Assembly: GCF_000276665.1 (NCBI RefSeq)
Contig: NW_004955473.1
Location: 8,733,464 to 8,797,463, forward strand
Source: Chinchilla lanigera
Lineage: Eukaryota; Chordata; Mammalia; Rodentia; Chinchillidae
DNA length: 64,000 nt
Direction of reading: 5' to 3'
The position numbers and the translations under genes were made by a program. Under the pieces are notes generated by a model, which worked only from the letters and a program-made list of their open reading frames with translations, did no database searches and had not been told where the DNA came from. This document shows positions 40,317-52,120 of this stretch, one piece after another. Each line of letters opens with the position of its first letter. Position 1 is the first letter of the stretch.

Positions 40317-41073
40317 CTAAATTTCTACAGGATCAATAGTGATTTCATCCCTTTCATTTCTTATTGCATGAATTTGAGTTTTTTCTTTCACTTTTTTTAT
40401 AAGGTTGGCTAGGGATTTATCTATTTCATTTATTCTTTCAAAGAACCAATCCTTCAATTCATTAATTATTTGTATTTTTTTCATCATGCCCATTGCATTA
40501 ATTTCTGTTCTGATCTTTATAATTTCTTGCCTTCTTTGGGCTTCACATACTCTTCCTTTTCTAGAAGCTTGAAGTACCCCATAAGATTGTTTATTTGTGC
40601 TCGATCTGTTTTCATGATGTGGGAATACACCACTATAATTCTTCCTCTGAGGACTGCTTTCATTGCATCCCACAGATTCCTGTAAGTTGTATCTACATTT
40701 TCATTTGATTATAAATATTGTTTAATTTCATCTGTGACCATTGGTTGTGCAGAAGGATGTTATTTAATTTCCATGTGTTTATGGAGTTTTTGCAATTTGT
40801 TTTCTCATTAATTTCCAATTTCATTGCTCTATGGTCTGATTGTATATATGGGATAATTTCACTTCCTTTGCATTTACTTAAGCATGTTGTATGTGCGAAT
40901 ATATGGTCTATTTTAGCACATGTCCCATGTGCAGCAGAAAAGAATGTGTATTTTGATGTTGTTGGGTAGAACACTCTGTAAAGTTCTACTAAGTTCATTT
41001 GTTCACAAGTTTGGTTTAGTTCTGTTATTTCTTTCGATGATTTTTGTCTAGTTGATCTATCTCTTGGTGACAA
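40317..41073 (-). pseudogene. L1 ORF2 endonuclease and linker remnant
   Basis: Two adjoining frames (41073-40693 and 40673-40317) carry Y-T-F-F-S-A-A-H, K-I-D-H-I-F and the catalytic-type S-D-H-R. The linker block I-Q-I-I-N-E-L-K-D-W-F-F-E follows. A stop/frameshift near 40680-40690 separates them. Confidence 0.85.
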
Positions 41074-41802
41074 TGGGGTGTTAAATTCCCCTGTTATGAT
41101 TGTGTTACTGCTTATTTGATTTTTTCTTGTTTGTTACAATTTGTCTTATATTCTTGTGTGCTCCTGTATAGATACTTATGATTGTTATGTCTTCCTCTTG
41201 AAGTTTTCCCCTAAACAGTATGTAGAGACCTTTTTGTCTCTTTTGATTATGCTTGCTTTGAAGTTCACATTGTCTGCAAGCAGAATAGCTACCCCTGCTT
41301 TTTTTCTGGATTCCTATCTCAAGTACTATTTTTTTCCACCTTTGACTTTAAGCCTATGAATTTCCTTTTGAGTTAAATGTGTTTCTTGTATACATCATAT
41401 CTTTGGATTTTGTTTCTTGATCCACTCTGCCAGTCTGCTTCTCTTTTTTTGGTGAATCAAGACGGTTGAAACTGATGGTTATAACTGATTTGTATTGGCT
41501 TATATTTGTCATGTTATTATCCTGCTGTTGGTTCCCTACTTTTTCCCTCTGTTTAATTGTTTGCACTGCTAAGTTGACACTTTCTATTGTTGTTCTTGAA
41601 ACTGTGGTCATTTTTCTCTCTGTCTAGACTATCTTTAATACTCATGGTGGGATTAGTTTCATGCTCATGCATTTCTCCATTTGTTCTTTATTTTGGAAAT
41701 ATTTTATTTCTCAATTTTGAAGGATAGTTTCATAGGATACAACAATCTGGGTTGGAAGTTGTTTTCTTTCAGGACCTAAAATACTTCACTCCATGCTCTT
41801 CT

Positions 41803-42622
41803 TCACTGGATAGTTTTTGTTGAGAAGTCTGCTATCATTCTCATAGGCTTTTCTTTATAGGTAATCTGTTTCTTTTCTCTGACAATTTGTAATATTCTGG
41901 ATTTTTGGTGAATTTCTGGGATTCTGATTACTATATGCTTAGGTGCACATTTATTTTGGTTATGGCTAAGTGGAGTTATATGCCTCACTTAGTGTTTTTC
42001 AGATTGTTTTTCCATGCTTGGGAAATTGTCTATTACTTCTGCAAAGTCTTTTTATGTCATTTGTTTTGACACCTACTGTTTCTTTGAGACCTATCAATCT
42101 TACGCTGTTTTTCTTTGCATCATCTTGTAGCAGTTGAATTGTTTTTTCCTGGTTCCTTGTTATTTTTAAGAGCTCCTCCCTTTCACAATCATTAGTTGCA
42201 ATGCTGTCTTCAAGGTCTGCAAGTCTTTCTTCACCTTCATTCAAGTGGTTTTCCCAGCTTTTGATGGAATATTTAATTTCCTGGATATCTGTTTGAATCT
42301 GTTTCATGCATTCTAATTCTTTCCTCTATTGTTCATTCAAGGTTTCTATCATTTTTCAATGATCCTCTGTTTTTTCTATGTCTTCTTTAGATGTGCTCAG
42401 CACTTCTTTCATTGTCATTGTCATTTCTTTTTCTACCTGAGAGATTATTTCTGATCTGATATCTTCTATGTCCTGATGGAGTTGTTTCTTTACATCAGTT
42501 GCTGTCATTTCATATATTTCAGGTATATGACTTCAAAGCTCTTCTGTGGTTATATCTCCTGGACTTATTCTGCGTTGGGTGGATGTCTGAGATTGCATTT
42601 TTCTCCTTTGTGTTGTCATTTT
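41803..42622 (-). pseudogene. L1 ORF1 remnant
   Basis: A likely start M-T-T-Q-R-R-K-M-Q-S at about 42622 is followed by a coiled-coil part (42307-41999, E-N-H-L-N-E-G-E-E-R-L-A-D-L-E) and an RNA-binding C-terminal part (41988-41803, V-R-E-K-K-Q-I-T-Y-K). Frameshifts and stops separate these parts. By family knowledge ORF1p is the RNA-binding chaperone of L1. Confidence 0.8.
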
Positions 42623-42639
42623 CAATGGTTTGATTGTTC

Positions 42640-42930
42640 CCTGGAGCTCAGCGTCAGTCCTGGAAATGGTGGGGCAAGGACCTGATGGTCCCTGGTCCTC
42701 AGCATGGCTCCTGTGATGTAGGAGATTGAGGGCAGTCACCAATACTACTGAAGCTGTCCAAAGCTCACCTTGGTTCCCATGCCAGTGTGGGAGTGGTGAG
42801 GGTGTAGTCACTGAGGTTGCTGAAACTGTCTGTTGCTCAGCTTGGCTCCTGCAAGGGTGAAGTGGTGCGACACGGTCACTGAGACTCCTGAAGCTATCCA
42901 AGGTTCAGCACCCCTTCCATGCTAGTGAGG
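42640..42930 (-). repeat. Monomer-like repeats in the L1 5' region
   Basis: A unit of about 70 bp recurs, with anchors gtcaccaatact at 42734, gtcactgaggtt at 42806 and gtcactgagact at 42874. Each is followed by a ctgaaRctRtc phrase and a 'gctcagc/gctcacc ttggYtcc' phrase. Spacings are 72 and 68 bp. A partial further unit probably lies nearer 42650. Confidence 0.6.
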
Positions 42931-43108
42931 GTGGATGGGTTACCTCACCAATGTTCCCCTTTTCGAGAATTTTTAATCTGTGAGTGTCTTGTTGAATTAA
43001 ATGTGTTTCTTATACATTGCCTATAATTACATTTTTTCTTGATCCATTCTGCCAATTTGTGTCTTTTGATAAAGGACTTGAGATCAATGACATTGAGAGT
43101 TATTACTG

Positions 43109-43185
43109 GGCTTGGGATTTAGCTCAGCGGCAAAAGCGCTTGCCTGGCAAGTGCAAGGTCGTGAGTTCGGTTCCTGGTACCGGAG

Positions 43186-43220
<35 letters not shown>
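43109..43220 (+). mobile_element. ID-type SINE inside L1 copy 3
   Basis: 'gggcttgggatttagctcag', 'gcgcttgcctggcaagtgca', 'gtcgtgagttcggttcctgg' and a pure A tail of about 35 bases. Perfect 12-bp duplication gagttattactg at 43097-43108 and 43221-43232. The long unbroken A tail suggests a young copy. Confidence 0.97.
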
Positions 43221-43223
<3 letters not shown>

Positions 43224-43577
43224 TTATTACTGAGACATATTGACTTATTTTTGTCATTGCATTATTGTCCTTTTTCTCCCTATCTTATTTTTCCCTTTTG
43301 CTTAGCTGCTTATCCCACCCAGTGTATTTATTCTTTCTGACTTGTTAGCCTTATTGGCTTCATTCTCACCTTTTAGGATATGCTTCACAATTTTTTGTAA
43401 TACTAGAGTGGTGATTCTAAATTACTTATTTCTTCATCAGTGTTGAAGAAAATTTTTACCATATATATACTTCAGGTTTGGAAGCTACCATCTTTTAAAG
43501 CTTGAAAATTTAGATCAAAGGCCCCTGGCCTTTATGGTCTTTTTGTGATGTCTGCTGTAATTCTAGTTGATTTATAT

Positions 43578-43586
43578 GATATATTT

Positions 43587-43622
<36 letters not shown>

Positions 43623-43650
43623 CACACACATACACACATACACACACATT
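43578..43650. repeat. (TA)n(CA)n microsatellite
   Basis: A TA run with one GTA break, then ACAC/ACAT units. Confidence 0.93.
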
Positions 43651-44430
43651 GTCTTTAACAATTTCTAAGATTTTTTAAAATGAAAATCTGTTGCTTTGAG
43701 TATAATATTGTGTGGAATGATTGTCTTTTGATCATGGCTATTTAGGGGTCTAAATTCCTCACTGATTTCTATGTTTATTTCTTTCAATCTATTTGGAATA
43801 TTTTATGCTAGTGTTTCTGTAAGCATGATGTTTATGCCATTTGTGAAATCTTCTATTTTTTCACTTATTCCAAATACTCTTAAATTAGTCTTCCTTGTGT
43901 GCTCTAATAGCTATTACATTCATTTTTCATGTTCTCTTTTGGCTCAAAGGTGTCTTTGAGTAGTTGCCTCTCAGTTTTGACATCCGCCATTGGTCACTTC
44001 TGCTCATACAATGTTTTATCTACTGAGTACTTGGTTGAAATTTTTTAATGGGTTTTAATTGATTCAAAATGAATCGTTTATGTTTTGGTACAGCTTTTTT
44101 TTCTTCTAGCATTTTATTAGTGTCTTCTAAAGCTCAAGGATCAATTTTGTTATTACATACATTTTCTGTTTATTTATATTATCTGTTATCCCATTAAGTA
44201 TCTTTTTTTGCTTTTCTAAATTTGTCAGTTATCCTTTGAATTAATTTTGGTGTGATTTTAGCTATTTCCCCTTCAGTGCCCTGTGAATTGGCTTCAGGGG
44301 AGTTGGGAGTTTTGGGAGCCAGTTTGTGGGCTTGTCTTCTCTTACTTTTACCTTCTTTGTTTATTTTAGGGTTTTTTGTTTGTGGGTACTTATAGCATAA
44401 ATGTTATGTTGCAAATATAGAGATCTCTGA

Positions 44431-46200
44431 GAGGAGTTGCTTTTTAATGATGTAATTTGGGCAAGGTGAACTATAGTCTTTTGCCTCAGCCTGAAGATCT
44501 GACTACCTAGACCACATTAATTTGAGAGGAGAGCACGCAGTGTACTTAGCCAATCACTGAGTTCTCTGGGAATGTATTCTAACATTCTGAATGTCAAAAA
44601 GGTAATTTGAGTGTTGATTTATAGAGAAATTCCATTAATAGCAACAATTATGAAACGCTGGTAACATTAGGCAAATCAGCTTCATTAGCATTATCTGAGA
44701 AATACTGGTTATTAACATACCATCAGAACTAATTAAGTATAACCCTAATTCTAGATTAGAAATCCACAAACCACCCAGATAATGTATAGTAAATGCAACA
44801 ATTTCATCACCACACTAGTAAAAAATAATTCAATAGTTATTTTATAGAGTTAACTATCTGAAGATTTATAAAGCTTTATTATTATAGTACTAAAGATAAA
44901 GTGGTTGGGAATGGTGGTAAGAAAGTGACAAAACTGAAGTCTTAAATTATTTGATATGAGTGGAGAGAAGTGGTACAAAGGATCCTATTGAGGAGTAAAA
45001 GAATGTTCAGAGAATAGATAGGTAAAAGCAAAAGAAAAAAAACTGACAAAAATATAAGATAAAATAAAAAGTTGGAGAAAAAAGAAAATATACAAAGTGT
45101 AAAATAAGGGATAAAAAATTAAAGTGAGACTAAATGGCAGATGAAAAAATGAATAAAGAAAAAAAGAGGTAAGTACCAAAGAAAATGACAAAGGAAAATT
45201 CCCTAAACCACAATGAACTGGTAAAGAAGAGAGTAGGGAAAGGAAGTAAAAAAGAAGAAGAACATCACAAAAGAAGGCACACACTCACAAAAAGAAAGAA
45301 AAGGAATAGCAAAAGTTTCTCTGTGATTTTGAATGTGTAGTTTTCTCCTAGGATCTTCAGTTTTGAGGTAGTGTCCAATTCAAGCTGTATCCCTACTCAT
45401 GCTGTTAGATAAGGAAAGGAGTCAGATCTCAGATTCATACTGCGTGTAGATACCAGTAGCCAGTGGGATTAGGGTGATTAATCCCAATTCCATGACTTTA
45501 AAATCCACAGAATCTCAGACTAAGCCTGACCTTTGGCTGTTGGGGTGTGGCCTGTGTCCTTTAGTTCAAACTCCTCAGTGCATCTTTCTAGCCTGATTAT
45601 GGCTTCTTGAACATGGCTGTCTCCCACACAGCCATAGCTATCTCTCACCCATTTACTATGAGAACACAACACTGGGAGCCTGAAGTGAAGTTGTATTGCA
45701 GTTGCTCTAAGTCCAAGGTTCAATCAATCAGCCCTTCCCTGTAATAACATCTGATCTATCACTCTCTCCAGGGAGATGGCAAGTGCCTGGAATGGAGTCA
45801 CTCACCAGCTATTGCCTATTGAAAGTCTCATACAAGAGCAGAATCCCATGATCTCCCTGAAAGTTCACAGTACCTACTGATCTGTTCCACTGGCAGGTTT
45901 CTCCCTGAAGCCCTCTGGAATCCACAGCTTTCATTTTGTCCTCTGTTGATTTGGTCTCCTTTTCCCAGTGGCCACAAACCAAGAGCTACAGAGAAAGTTG
46001 AGACTGCCCTTTCCATTTCCCATGTGTTCTGCCTCTTCAATTTTCCTGTAGGTTTTCATTTTTCTGTCATCTTCCTGATTGCCAGATTCACTTCTCTGTT
46101 TATTTTCCCAATGTTCTCATTTTCCAGTGTCTGGATTCTGAATCTCAAAAGAGGCTCTCTTGATTTTGCTTACCCCACAACCATTTTTCCAGAAGTCCTC
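44431..46200 (-). mobile_element. Probable 5' region of an L1
   Basis: This follows L1 copy 3 on its 5' side. The purine-rich stretch at 44940-45300 and the GC-richer 45300-46170 section look like an L1 5' UTR read in antisense. The frames (44985-45284, 45520-45723, 45828-46040 minus; 45946-46317 plus) have no domains. Assignment rests on context and composition. Confidence 0.4.
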
Positions 46201-46919
46201 TCTTTAAACATAAAAATATTTAATGTTTCTAAAATCTATTTATATCAATTAAACAATCTTCACTCTGTATTCCTTTACATACCATGTATTCCGCTGAAGA
46301 TTTTATTTATGTTCTAGACTTTGCAGGTCCAATCATCTACTGTATGGTAGAAAGTATATTATTATGTTGTACAAATTCTGTATTTTATTATCATATGTGA
46401 GAAATGTCAAACATTAATTCTCAGTTAGATATGTTATTTATTAATCCCTTGTTGCTTTGTTTTTAAGCTTTTTTAGTTTTGTACTTTTAGAAACTTTAAC
46501 TTTACTGTGACATTCACCTTACTGTAAAGGTGTCACGTTTGATGTCTCCATCAACTTCCCTATGCATAAATGGTTGCACTAGAATCTGACAGATAGGAAT
46601 TAGAATCAATCCTGGTCCTCTGTTAAAACTAGGAATTGACCAATTTGCTGCTCTTTGCCCTGTCTTGTGGGATATTAGCCTATACAGGTGTCACTTATAT
46701 TTTATTCCACAACAGAGCCAGAGAAGCATGTGATTTTCTAATTTTCTCTGTGTAAAGATGTATTCTTCCTCAATTTTTATTAAGAGTATATTTCTGCATT
46801 CTCAATGAGGAAAGATTGCTATGTGCTTAGGATTTCTTCTCTTGCCATGCCTAAGAGGATTTTTGATATTCACATTACTTATTACTTTCTCAGATAACAT
46901 CTCTGTATCTTTTTTTATC
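46201..46919. other. AT-rich DNA
   Basis: No gene or named repeat is visible. Confidence 0.45.
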
Positions 46920-47345
46920 TCTTCGCCATAACACACTGTTTGGGGCAGTTTTCTCACTGTTGGGACAAAATGCTTGACATACACAAGTGAAAGGAGGAAA
47001 TGTTATTTGGGATATAATTTCAGAGGTGTCAGTCTATAATTGCCTGGCTCCAAGACAGAAACATCATGTCTGAAGCATGTGAACTATGAAATAATTCATA
47101 ATGGACAGGAAGCAGAGCAGAGCCAAGTTCAAATAAGAGATATACTTCCTAAAAGTGTGTCCTTATGACCCACTACTCCAGCTGGGCCTCAAGTCCTAAG
47201 ACTACATTCAGCTGTGAATACCACTAGTTAATCACTATGATCCAGTCCCTTCCGTTGGAGTCACTTAATCCAGTCACGCTGACAATTAAGATTAACTGGC
47301 AGAAATCTACCTCTTGTCAACTTGACACCTAATCATATCTCTTTA
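46920..47345 (-). mobile_element. LTR-like repeat, antisense
   Basis: 'gttttctcactgttgggaca', 'aaaggaggaaatgttatttg' and 'tcaacttgacacctaatcat' follow the reverse-complement layout of rodent MaLR/ERVL LTRs. The ends are not fixed. Confidence 0.4.
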
Positions 47346-47639
47346 AGCCATGTTTTGCCTTTAAGTAAACGCAATTTCATATTCATATTTCCTCTTAGCA
47401 CGATGCATCTATTCAGCATACAATAAAAAATACAACAATCCCTTCCTCTAAGTCTCAACAATCCCAGCACTACTCAAAAGTCAAACGTTAAAATTTCCTC
47501 TGTGACTTGAACACAACTCTTAACTGTGAACTCCAGTAACAAAAAATATCAAGATACATTATGCCAAAATATAATGTATCCCAAGATATAATAGCATAGG
47601 TTAAACATTATGTTCTGAAGGGGAAGGATGGGAGGATAG
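47346..47639. other. Short unique stretch
   Basis: Nothing recognisable. Confidence 0.4.
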
Positions 47640-48054
47640 TGTTATGGTTTATATCTAGCTGTCCCCCAAAAGCCTCATGCACTCATAGGTGGGGTTTTGA
47701 AAGGTGACTAGATCATGATTGTGTGATACTGGAGGAATGTGATACTGGATTAGTCCACTGATGCAGAGAAAGTCACACTGCTAGATGTAATGTTGGGAGG
47801 TGAAGGTTGGTGGAAAGAGGTGGGTCACTGAGCATGGCCTGAAAGTGCATCACATATTTATCCTTCCCTTTTGATGGCTCACTACTTCCTGTCCACTATA
47901 ACATGAACTGGTTTCTCCTTTGCTCTGCTGCCCTGCCCTGGAACCAGATGAGTATGGACTGAAATCTCTTCACATTGTGAACCAAAGAAATTTCTCCTCC
48001 TTTAACATATGGGTATTGAATATTTTGTCTCCACAATGAAAAAGTAACTAAGAC
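47640..48054 (+). mobile_element. Solo MaLR LTR with perfect 5-bp duplication
   Basis: Starts 'tgttatggtttatatctagc' with 'tgtcccccaaaagcctcatg' and ends 'gaaaaagtaactaagaca'. The flanks are gatag at 47635-47639 and gatag at 48055-48059. A 415-bp LTR with a 5-bp duplication and no internal region implies a recombined solo LTR of the ERVL-MaLR group. Confidence 0.93.
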
Positions 48055-48059
48055 AGATA

Positions 48060-48640
48060 GAAAATAATTGGACCATAGGAGGAATGAAATTCAGCAGTGT
48101 AAACATTAAGTATGGCATCCAGGGCAAATGATGGTAATATATGAGTTCTGGAGGGCTGGAGAAGCCGCACACATTTAGCCTTGCATATTGCAGCCAATAT
48201 GGCCTCTTTTAGGCAGGCTTCACTGTCTTCCAGCAGGTTTCCCCCAGAGACATTCCACGTTCTTGGCCTCTCCATTTCAAAAGATCTCCTGAACACTTTC
48301 AGTTTCACTCCCACATCTTCACAGACTCTACTCCCAAGGGTACATTGCCTTCCTCTGAGGTATTTTTTGGAAAATGAGTGGAAGTTCCATGATCCCACAC
48401 ATTGCTTATTCTGCATGCTTGAAAAAGGAGCATACTATGGACAACACCAGCGTCTGCTGGCAATTCAAGCAGTAACCAATCGCCCGTGGACTGTAGATGC
48501 AATGGCCTCTGAGAACCTGGCTGGTTAGTAATGACGGAATGAACCCTATAGAAATTTCCTAAGTGACCCTTCTTGAGCAAGCATCCCAGAGAATCTCTTC
48601 TCAAATTGCATTCCTGAGCCTGCTAAGTATTAACTTTTTT
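48060..48640. other. Non-coding, GC-moderate segment
   Basis: Frames of about 100-120 codons occur on both strands (48048-48416 minus, 48181-48528 plus). None has a recognisable domain, so I do not call a gene. It may be part of an old retroviral element. Confidence 0.35.
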
Positions 48641-48990
48641 AATATTTGTATTTTTTTAATTTAATGGGAAAATTAAAACAAAATATCAAGACAAAATAAT
48701 AGAATAACAGTAGTTAATACACTGTGTATTGTTATCTTCAAAGTAGTTGCTATGGTGGCCAAAGATATAGCTCAGTGGCACAAGTGCCTACCTTGTAAGT
48801 GCAAGGTTCTGAGTTCAATTCTCAGTACAAAATAAACAGTAGTTGCTATGGATTCTTTAATGGCCTTCAAGGCATCTTTCTTCTTTTTCAAAGTACTTGG
48901 TTTCTTTTTCATGATGATAATCTCTTCAGGAAACCACCTTCTTTGGCCGCAGCTTTGAAGTGGTTCATTTGAGGCCAAAATTATGTTTTT
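48641..48990 (-). mobile_element. L1 3'-UTR-like segment
   Basis: 'caaaatatcaagacaaaata' and 'gtgtattgttatcttcaaag' align with the antisense L1 3' end at 39055-39190. An ID SINE interrupts it. Confidence 0.55.
48756..48837 (+). mobile_element. ID-type tRNA-derived SINE
   Basis: 'tggccaaagatatagctcag', 'ctaccttgtaagtgcaaggt' and 'ctgagttcaattctcagtac'. Perfect 14-bp duplication agtagttgctatgg at 48742-48755 and 48838-48851. The tail is short and the body diverged. Confidence 0.94.
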
Positions 48991-49655
48991 CATATTTTTT
49001 TGCTGTAGTTTTTAATCTAATTCTCTTTCTATATCTGGCTAAAAGCAGTCATCAGAACCCCATATTCAGCAAAAGGCTGAATACAGGGCTGCCTTGAAAT
49101 TTTCTCCACTGGTTTGTCACATTTAAATTTAGTTTCATATGACATTTTAGGACACAGGCAAAATCTGCATCATTTCTTTGTGAGAAAGTAAGAGGAATGG
49201 CTCCTAGTCCAATTTTGAGTAAAGTTCACATTCCCTTCTAAGATTTCCTGAACCCGGCCTTCACTGTGTGTATTTCTACCCATGTTGTGGTCATTTCAAC
49301 TCTAATCAGAATCACCTAACAGGCCCTACTTAGAACATTCTTTTGCTTCTCTAAGCTGCTTCTCCAAACATCTCCAAATTCTTCCCACAGAGGCATGCTT
49401 CCTGTGGCCTACCTCTTCCACCATGGCACTACCTTTTGATAGCACATTCAGCTACAGATATCATTAGATTTATCGACTGATAAGCATAGCACTCCATGAT
49501 TCAGTCACATTTCCAGAAGATTCTTAATTTGGTTCACTGGAAAATTAAGTATAACTGGCATCCAACCCTAATAGACAGGGCCGTGCATTGGGAAACTGTA
49601 GTGTGGTGTAGTAGCCTCATGGAAGCATGTGTGCAGTATGCTGCACTGTACATAT
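48991..49655. other. Unassigned intergenic DNA
   Basis: No gene. The right part (49380-49560, 'tacctcttccaccatggcac') is LTR-like in wording, but I cannot fix a family or ends. Confidence 0.35.
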
Positions 49656-49659
49656 GATG

Positions 49660-50250
49660 AAATTTTCTCTCCCAGTTTTATTGAGATACAAATGGTATAT
49701 TTAAAGTATCAACTTTGATATATTTAGATGTATACATTCAACCAGAAAGTTATCAATGCTCTCAAGATTGAGAACCATCCATTAACCTAAAAATTTCCCC
49801 ACTTTGGATCTCTTTGACCTTCCTTTCTTCCCTTCTACCATAGCTGAAATCATTGATCTGTCTGTATAGATTTATTTGCATTTTCTAGAATTTTAAATAA
49901 ATGGAAACTTGCCATGTATGTGCTTTTGGTTTATTTCTTTGACACAGGTTAATTATCTTATAATTCATGGGTGATTATTTATCATTTATTTCTGAGTAAC
50001 ATTCTATTGTCTTGAAGTACCCCAGTTTATCTAGGCACCCTTATTCATAAGCATTTTTAATTTCTATCAGGTTTTGAGTATTGCTAATGAAGTCATTGTG
50101 AGCATGCTCATGCAAGTCACTGTGAACATGTATTTTTTGTCAGCTTGGATATACAGTGAGTAGTAGAATGGTTAAGTCAAATGGTAGACTTATTGTGAGC
50201 TTTTAACGGAACTATGAAATATTTTCCAAAGCATTTAAGACATTTTATAT
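49660..50250 (-). mobile_element. Old L1 (L1M-type) 3' region
   Basis: 'agttttattgagatacaaat', 'cttgccatgtatgtgctttt', 'ttctgagtaacattctattg' and 'ggttaagtcaaatggtagac' follow the reverse-complement order of an old L1 3' end. Confidence 0.7.
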
Positions 50251-50279
50251 ATCCATCACCAATATTTGTATAAGATTAC

Positions 50280-52120
50280 TATAAGTGATATTATTAATTA
50301 TGGCCTGAAACTCCACTCCAGCCCCTTCTATATATAATCCCAATTCAGTACTGTTTTCCCAAGGACACAATGGGAGATTCACTATTTAGTGCCTCCAGAA
50401 AAGTCATTGTGGTCTATGTCTTACAATAAGTACAGAAGGAGCATTGTCTTGGCTTCAGTTCCTCTTTACTGCACATGAGGAGTTATTCTGTCTATAGAAT
50501 AAAGAAACTGCTGGAGATTTCCCCTATGACAGGTCCCACAACATGACCTGAATGGTCCCAGTCTCATATTCATCCCTTTTGGCTGCAGGTGTAGCAGATA
50601 ACCGAAATGCACAGATATCTTTTAGGACATGAGGGTAGGCTTGCCAGCCTCCATCCCACTGCTGATCCTAACAGAGATCTGATTTAGTTTTAGACACTCT
50701 TTCACAGCCTCAGAGTGATCCTACTAACACAAAGAACTGGCAAATGTGCCCTTGTGAGCCACAAGAACAGGATTGTGGATCTCCCTTACATAGAAGGCAC
50801 TTAGGAGATCTGGGCCCAGCTCCAGACTATCTTGATTGCAGCAAGGGAGTTAGTCTACTGGTGCAGGAGAATTCCTTGTAGTTTACCTTTCCATGACACC
50901 ACTATAGGCTGGCCAGGCCCCATTCACAGAAGAGCCTAAAGGAACCCTGAAGCTTGTATTCAATCCCTCTAGGCTGTGGCTTGGGAACAATACAGCAACA
51001 TAAGGAGCTATTGAGAAATGTATTAATCTTTTTCAACTGGACAAGTACACTGGCCTCCATCCTATGGCAGATTCTAAACAGAGCCTACATTACCTTCATC
51101 CCATCTTTGCACATTGCCCTACTTACCTACACTGTGCAGAGAACTCCTGGGAGATGCAATTGGACTTACTGACCTCAATTCCACTGCAGTTTCCAAAAGC
51201 CCTGAATCTCAGATTCAGGTCCTAGTGCCTGGGATTTTCTAACACTCCTGTCCACGTGGAGAACTGCTGGAGTCTCATTCATTGGTGCCATCAGACTGGA
51301 ATTACTAACACTGATCCTACAAAATAGTCTGAGTTAGTCTTGAAGCTCTATATCAGCCCTTCCCAGATGTGGCCCATGAGAAGTTTTAATGAGGTGGAGT
51401 CCTGCTAGATCTGCCTTTTTGAAGCCTATGGCATGCTTGCCAATGTCTGAGTCACTGCATCCCCAAATGGCCCTCAACTAGTTCTTGGCCCCTCTTGTTT
51501 GTGGAGTGAGAGCAGGGACCTGGAGGAAAGTACATTCATTACTGCTTATGCAGGTTCATACCCTGGAATGAGTCACAATGGATCTTAAAACAGCATTGCA
51601 GTTTGGCTCCAGCTCTTCTCAACTGCAGCCTGAGTACAGGATTCCTCATCTAGGAAACAACGGGCAGATATACCAAGCCTTTATCACAAGGACGGGCCTG
51701 AAGATCTTTGGATTGTGAATTTGAAATGGTACAGTGTCTCGGTTTCTTCACATCTCGGGCATAAACAGTGCTGCCTGGAAAGCCTAGCAACCCATACCGT
51801 GGTTTAAAAGTAGCCTTTCCAAGAGGAAGCCAATTTGTAAACAAACCTGTTAAATAGTCTACTTTATAAAAACCATGAAGCAAGTTTTATCACTGTTTCA
51901 GCCACAAAGACCATAGACCTGCAGACAATCTAATATATTTAGGGACCAGCCAGAATGCACACTGATTAGAGCACCGAGGATAGGCCTACCAGGATTCACC
52001 TATAGTGTGGACCCAAACTGAGCCTCTTGACTTAGATAAACTTGTCACTCAGTGCAAACCTAGAGGCAAACTCTTCAGCCTGAATATCTAAAAGAAATAC
52101 CTTAACATGCTGAAAACAGT
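50280..52120 (+). other. GC-richer non-coding segment, possible LINE 5' UTR
   Basis: An approximately 1.8 kb segment with higher GC and no sustained frame on either strand; the longest are 72-77 codons, with no domain. It leads directly into plus-strand L1/HAL1 ORF1-like sequence at 52.1 kb, so an old L1/HAL1 5' UTR is a reasonable inference but not proven. Confidence 0.4.

Larger units (their letters stand above)
39051..42960 (-). mobile_element. L1 copy 2, from 5' region to 3' end, RT core deleted
   Basis: Read on the minus strand from 42960 down, it contains: a monomer-like 5' region (42640-42930), ORF1 (42622 to about 41800), an inter-ORF/ORF2 start stretch, the endonuclease and linker (41073-40317), then a jump to the ORF2 C-terminal part and 3' UTR (40190-39051, ending in an A-rich tail). 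All frames are broken. It is the most complete L1 here. Confidence 0.85.
42961..44430 (-). mobile_element. L1 copy 3 (ORF1/inter-ORF region)
   Basis: 'cttgatccattctgccaatt' and 'atatgcttcacaattttttg' repeat the order seen in copy 2 at 41400-41560. An ID SINE and a TA/CA microsatellite interrupt it. No coding frame survives. Confidence 0.7.

Noticed and set aside
44985..45284. 99-codon minus frame rich in F, L and S that could be taken for a membrane protein
   Set aside because: It is the complement of a purine-rich, low-complexity stretch, probably an L1 5' region.
48048..48528. 115-122 codon frames on opposite strands near 48.2 kb
   Set aside because: Mutually overlapping, no domain, no start or splice context, and flanked by LTR and L1 sequence.
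48861..48993. Lysine-rich minus-strand frame (K-K-K-P-S-T-L-K-K-K-K) suggestive of a ribosomal protein pseudogene
   Set aside because: The match is only to base-biased lysine runs; I could not extend it to any known protein and the frame runs into a SINE.
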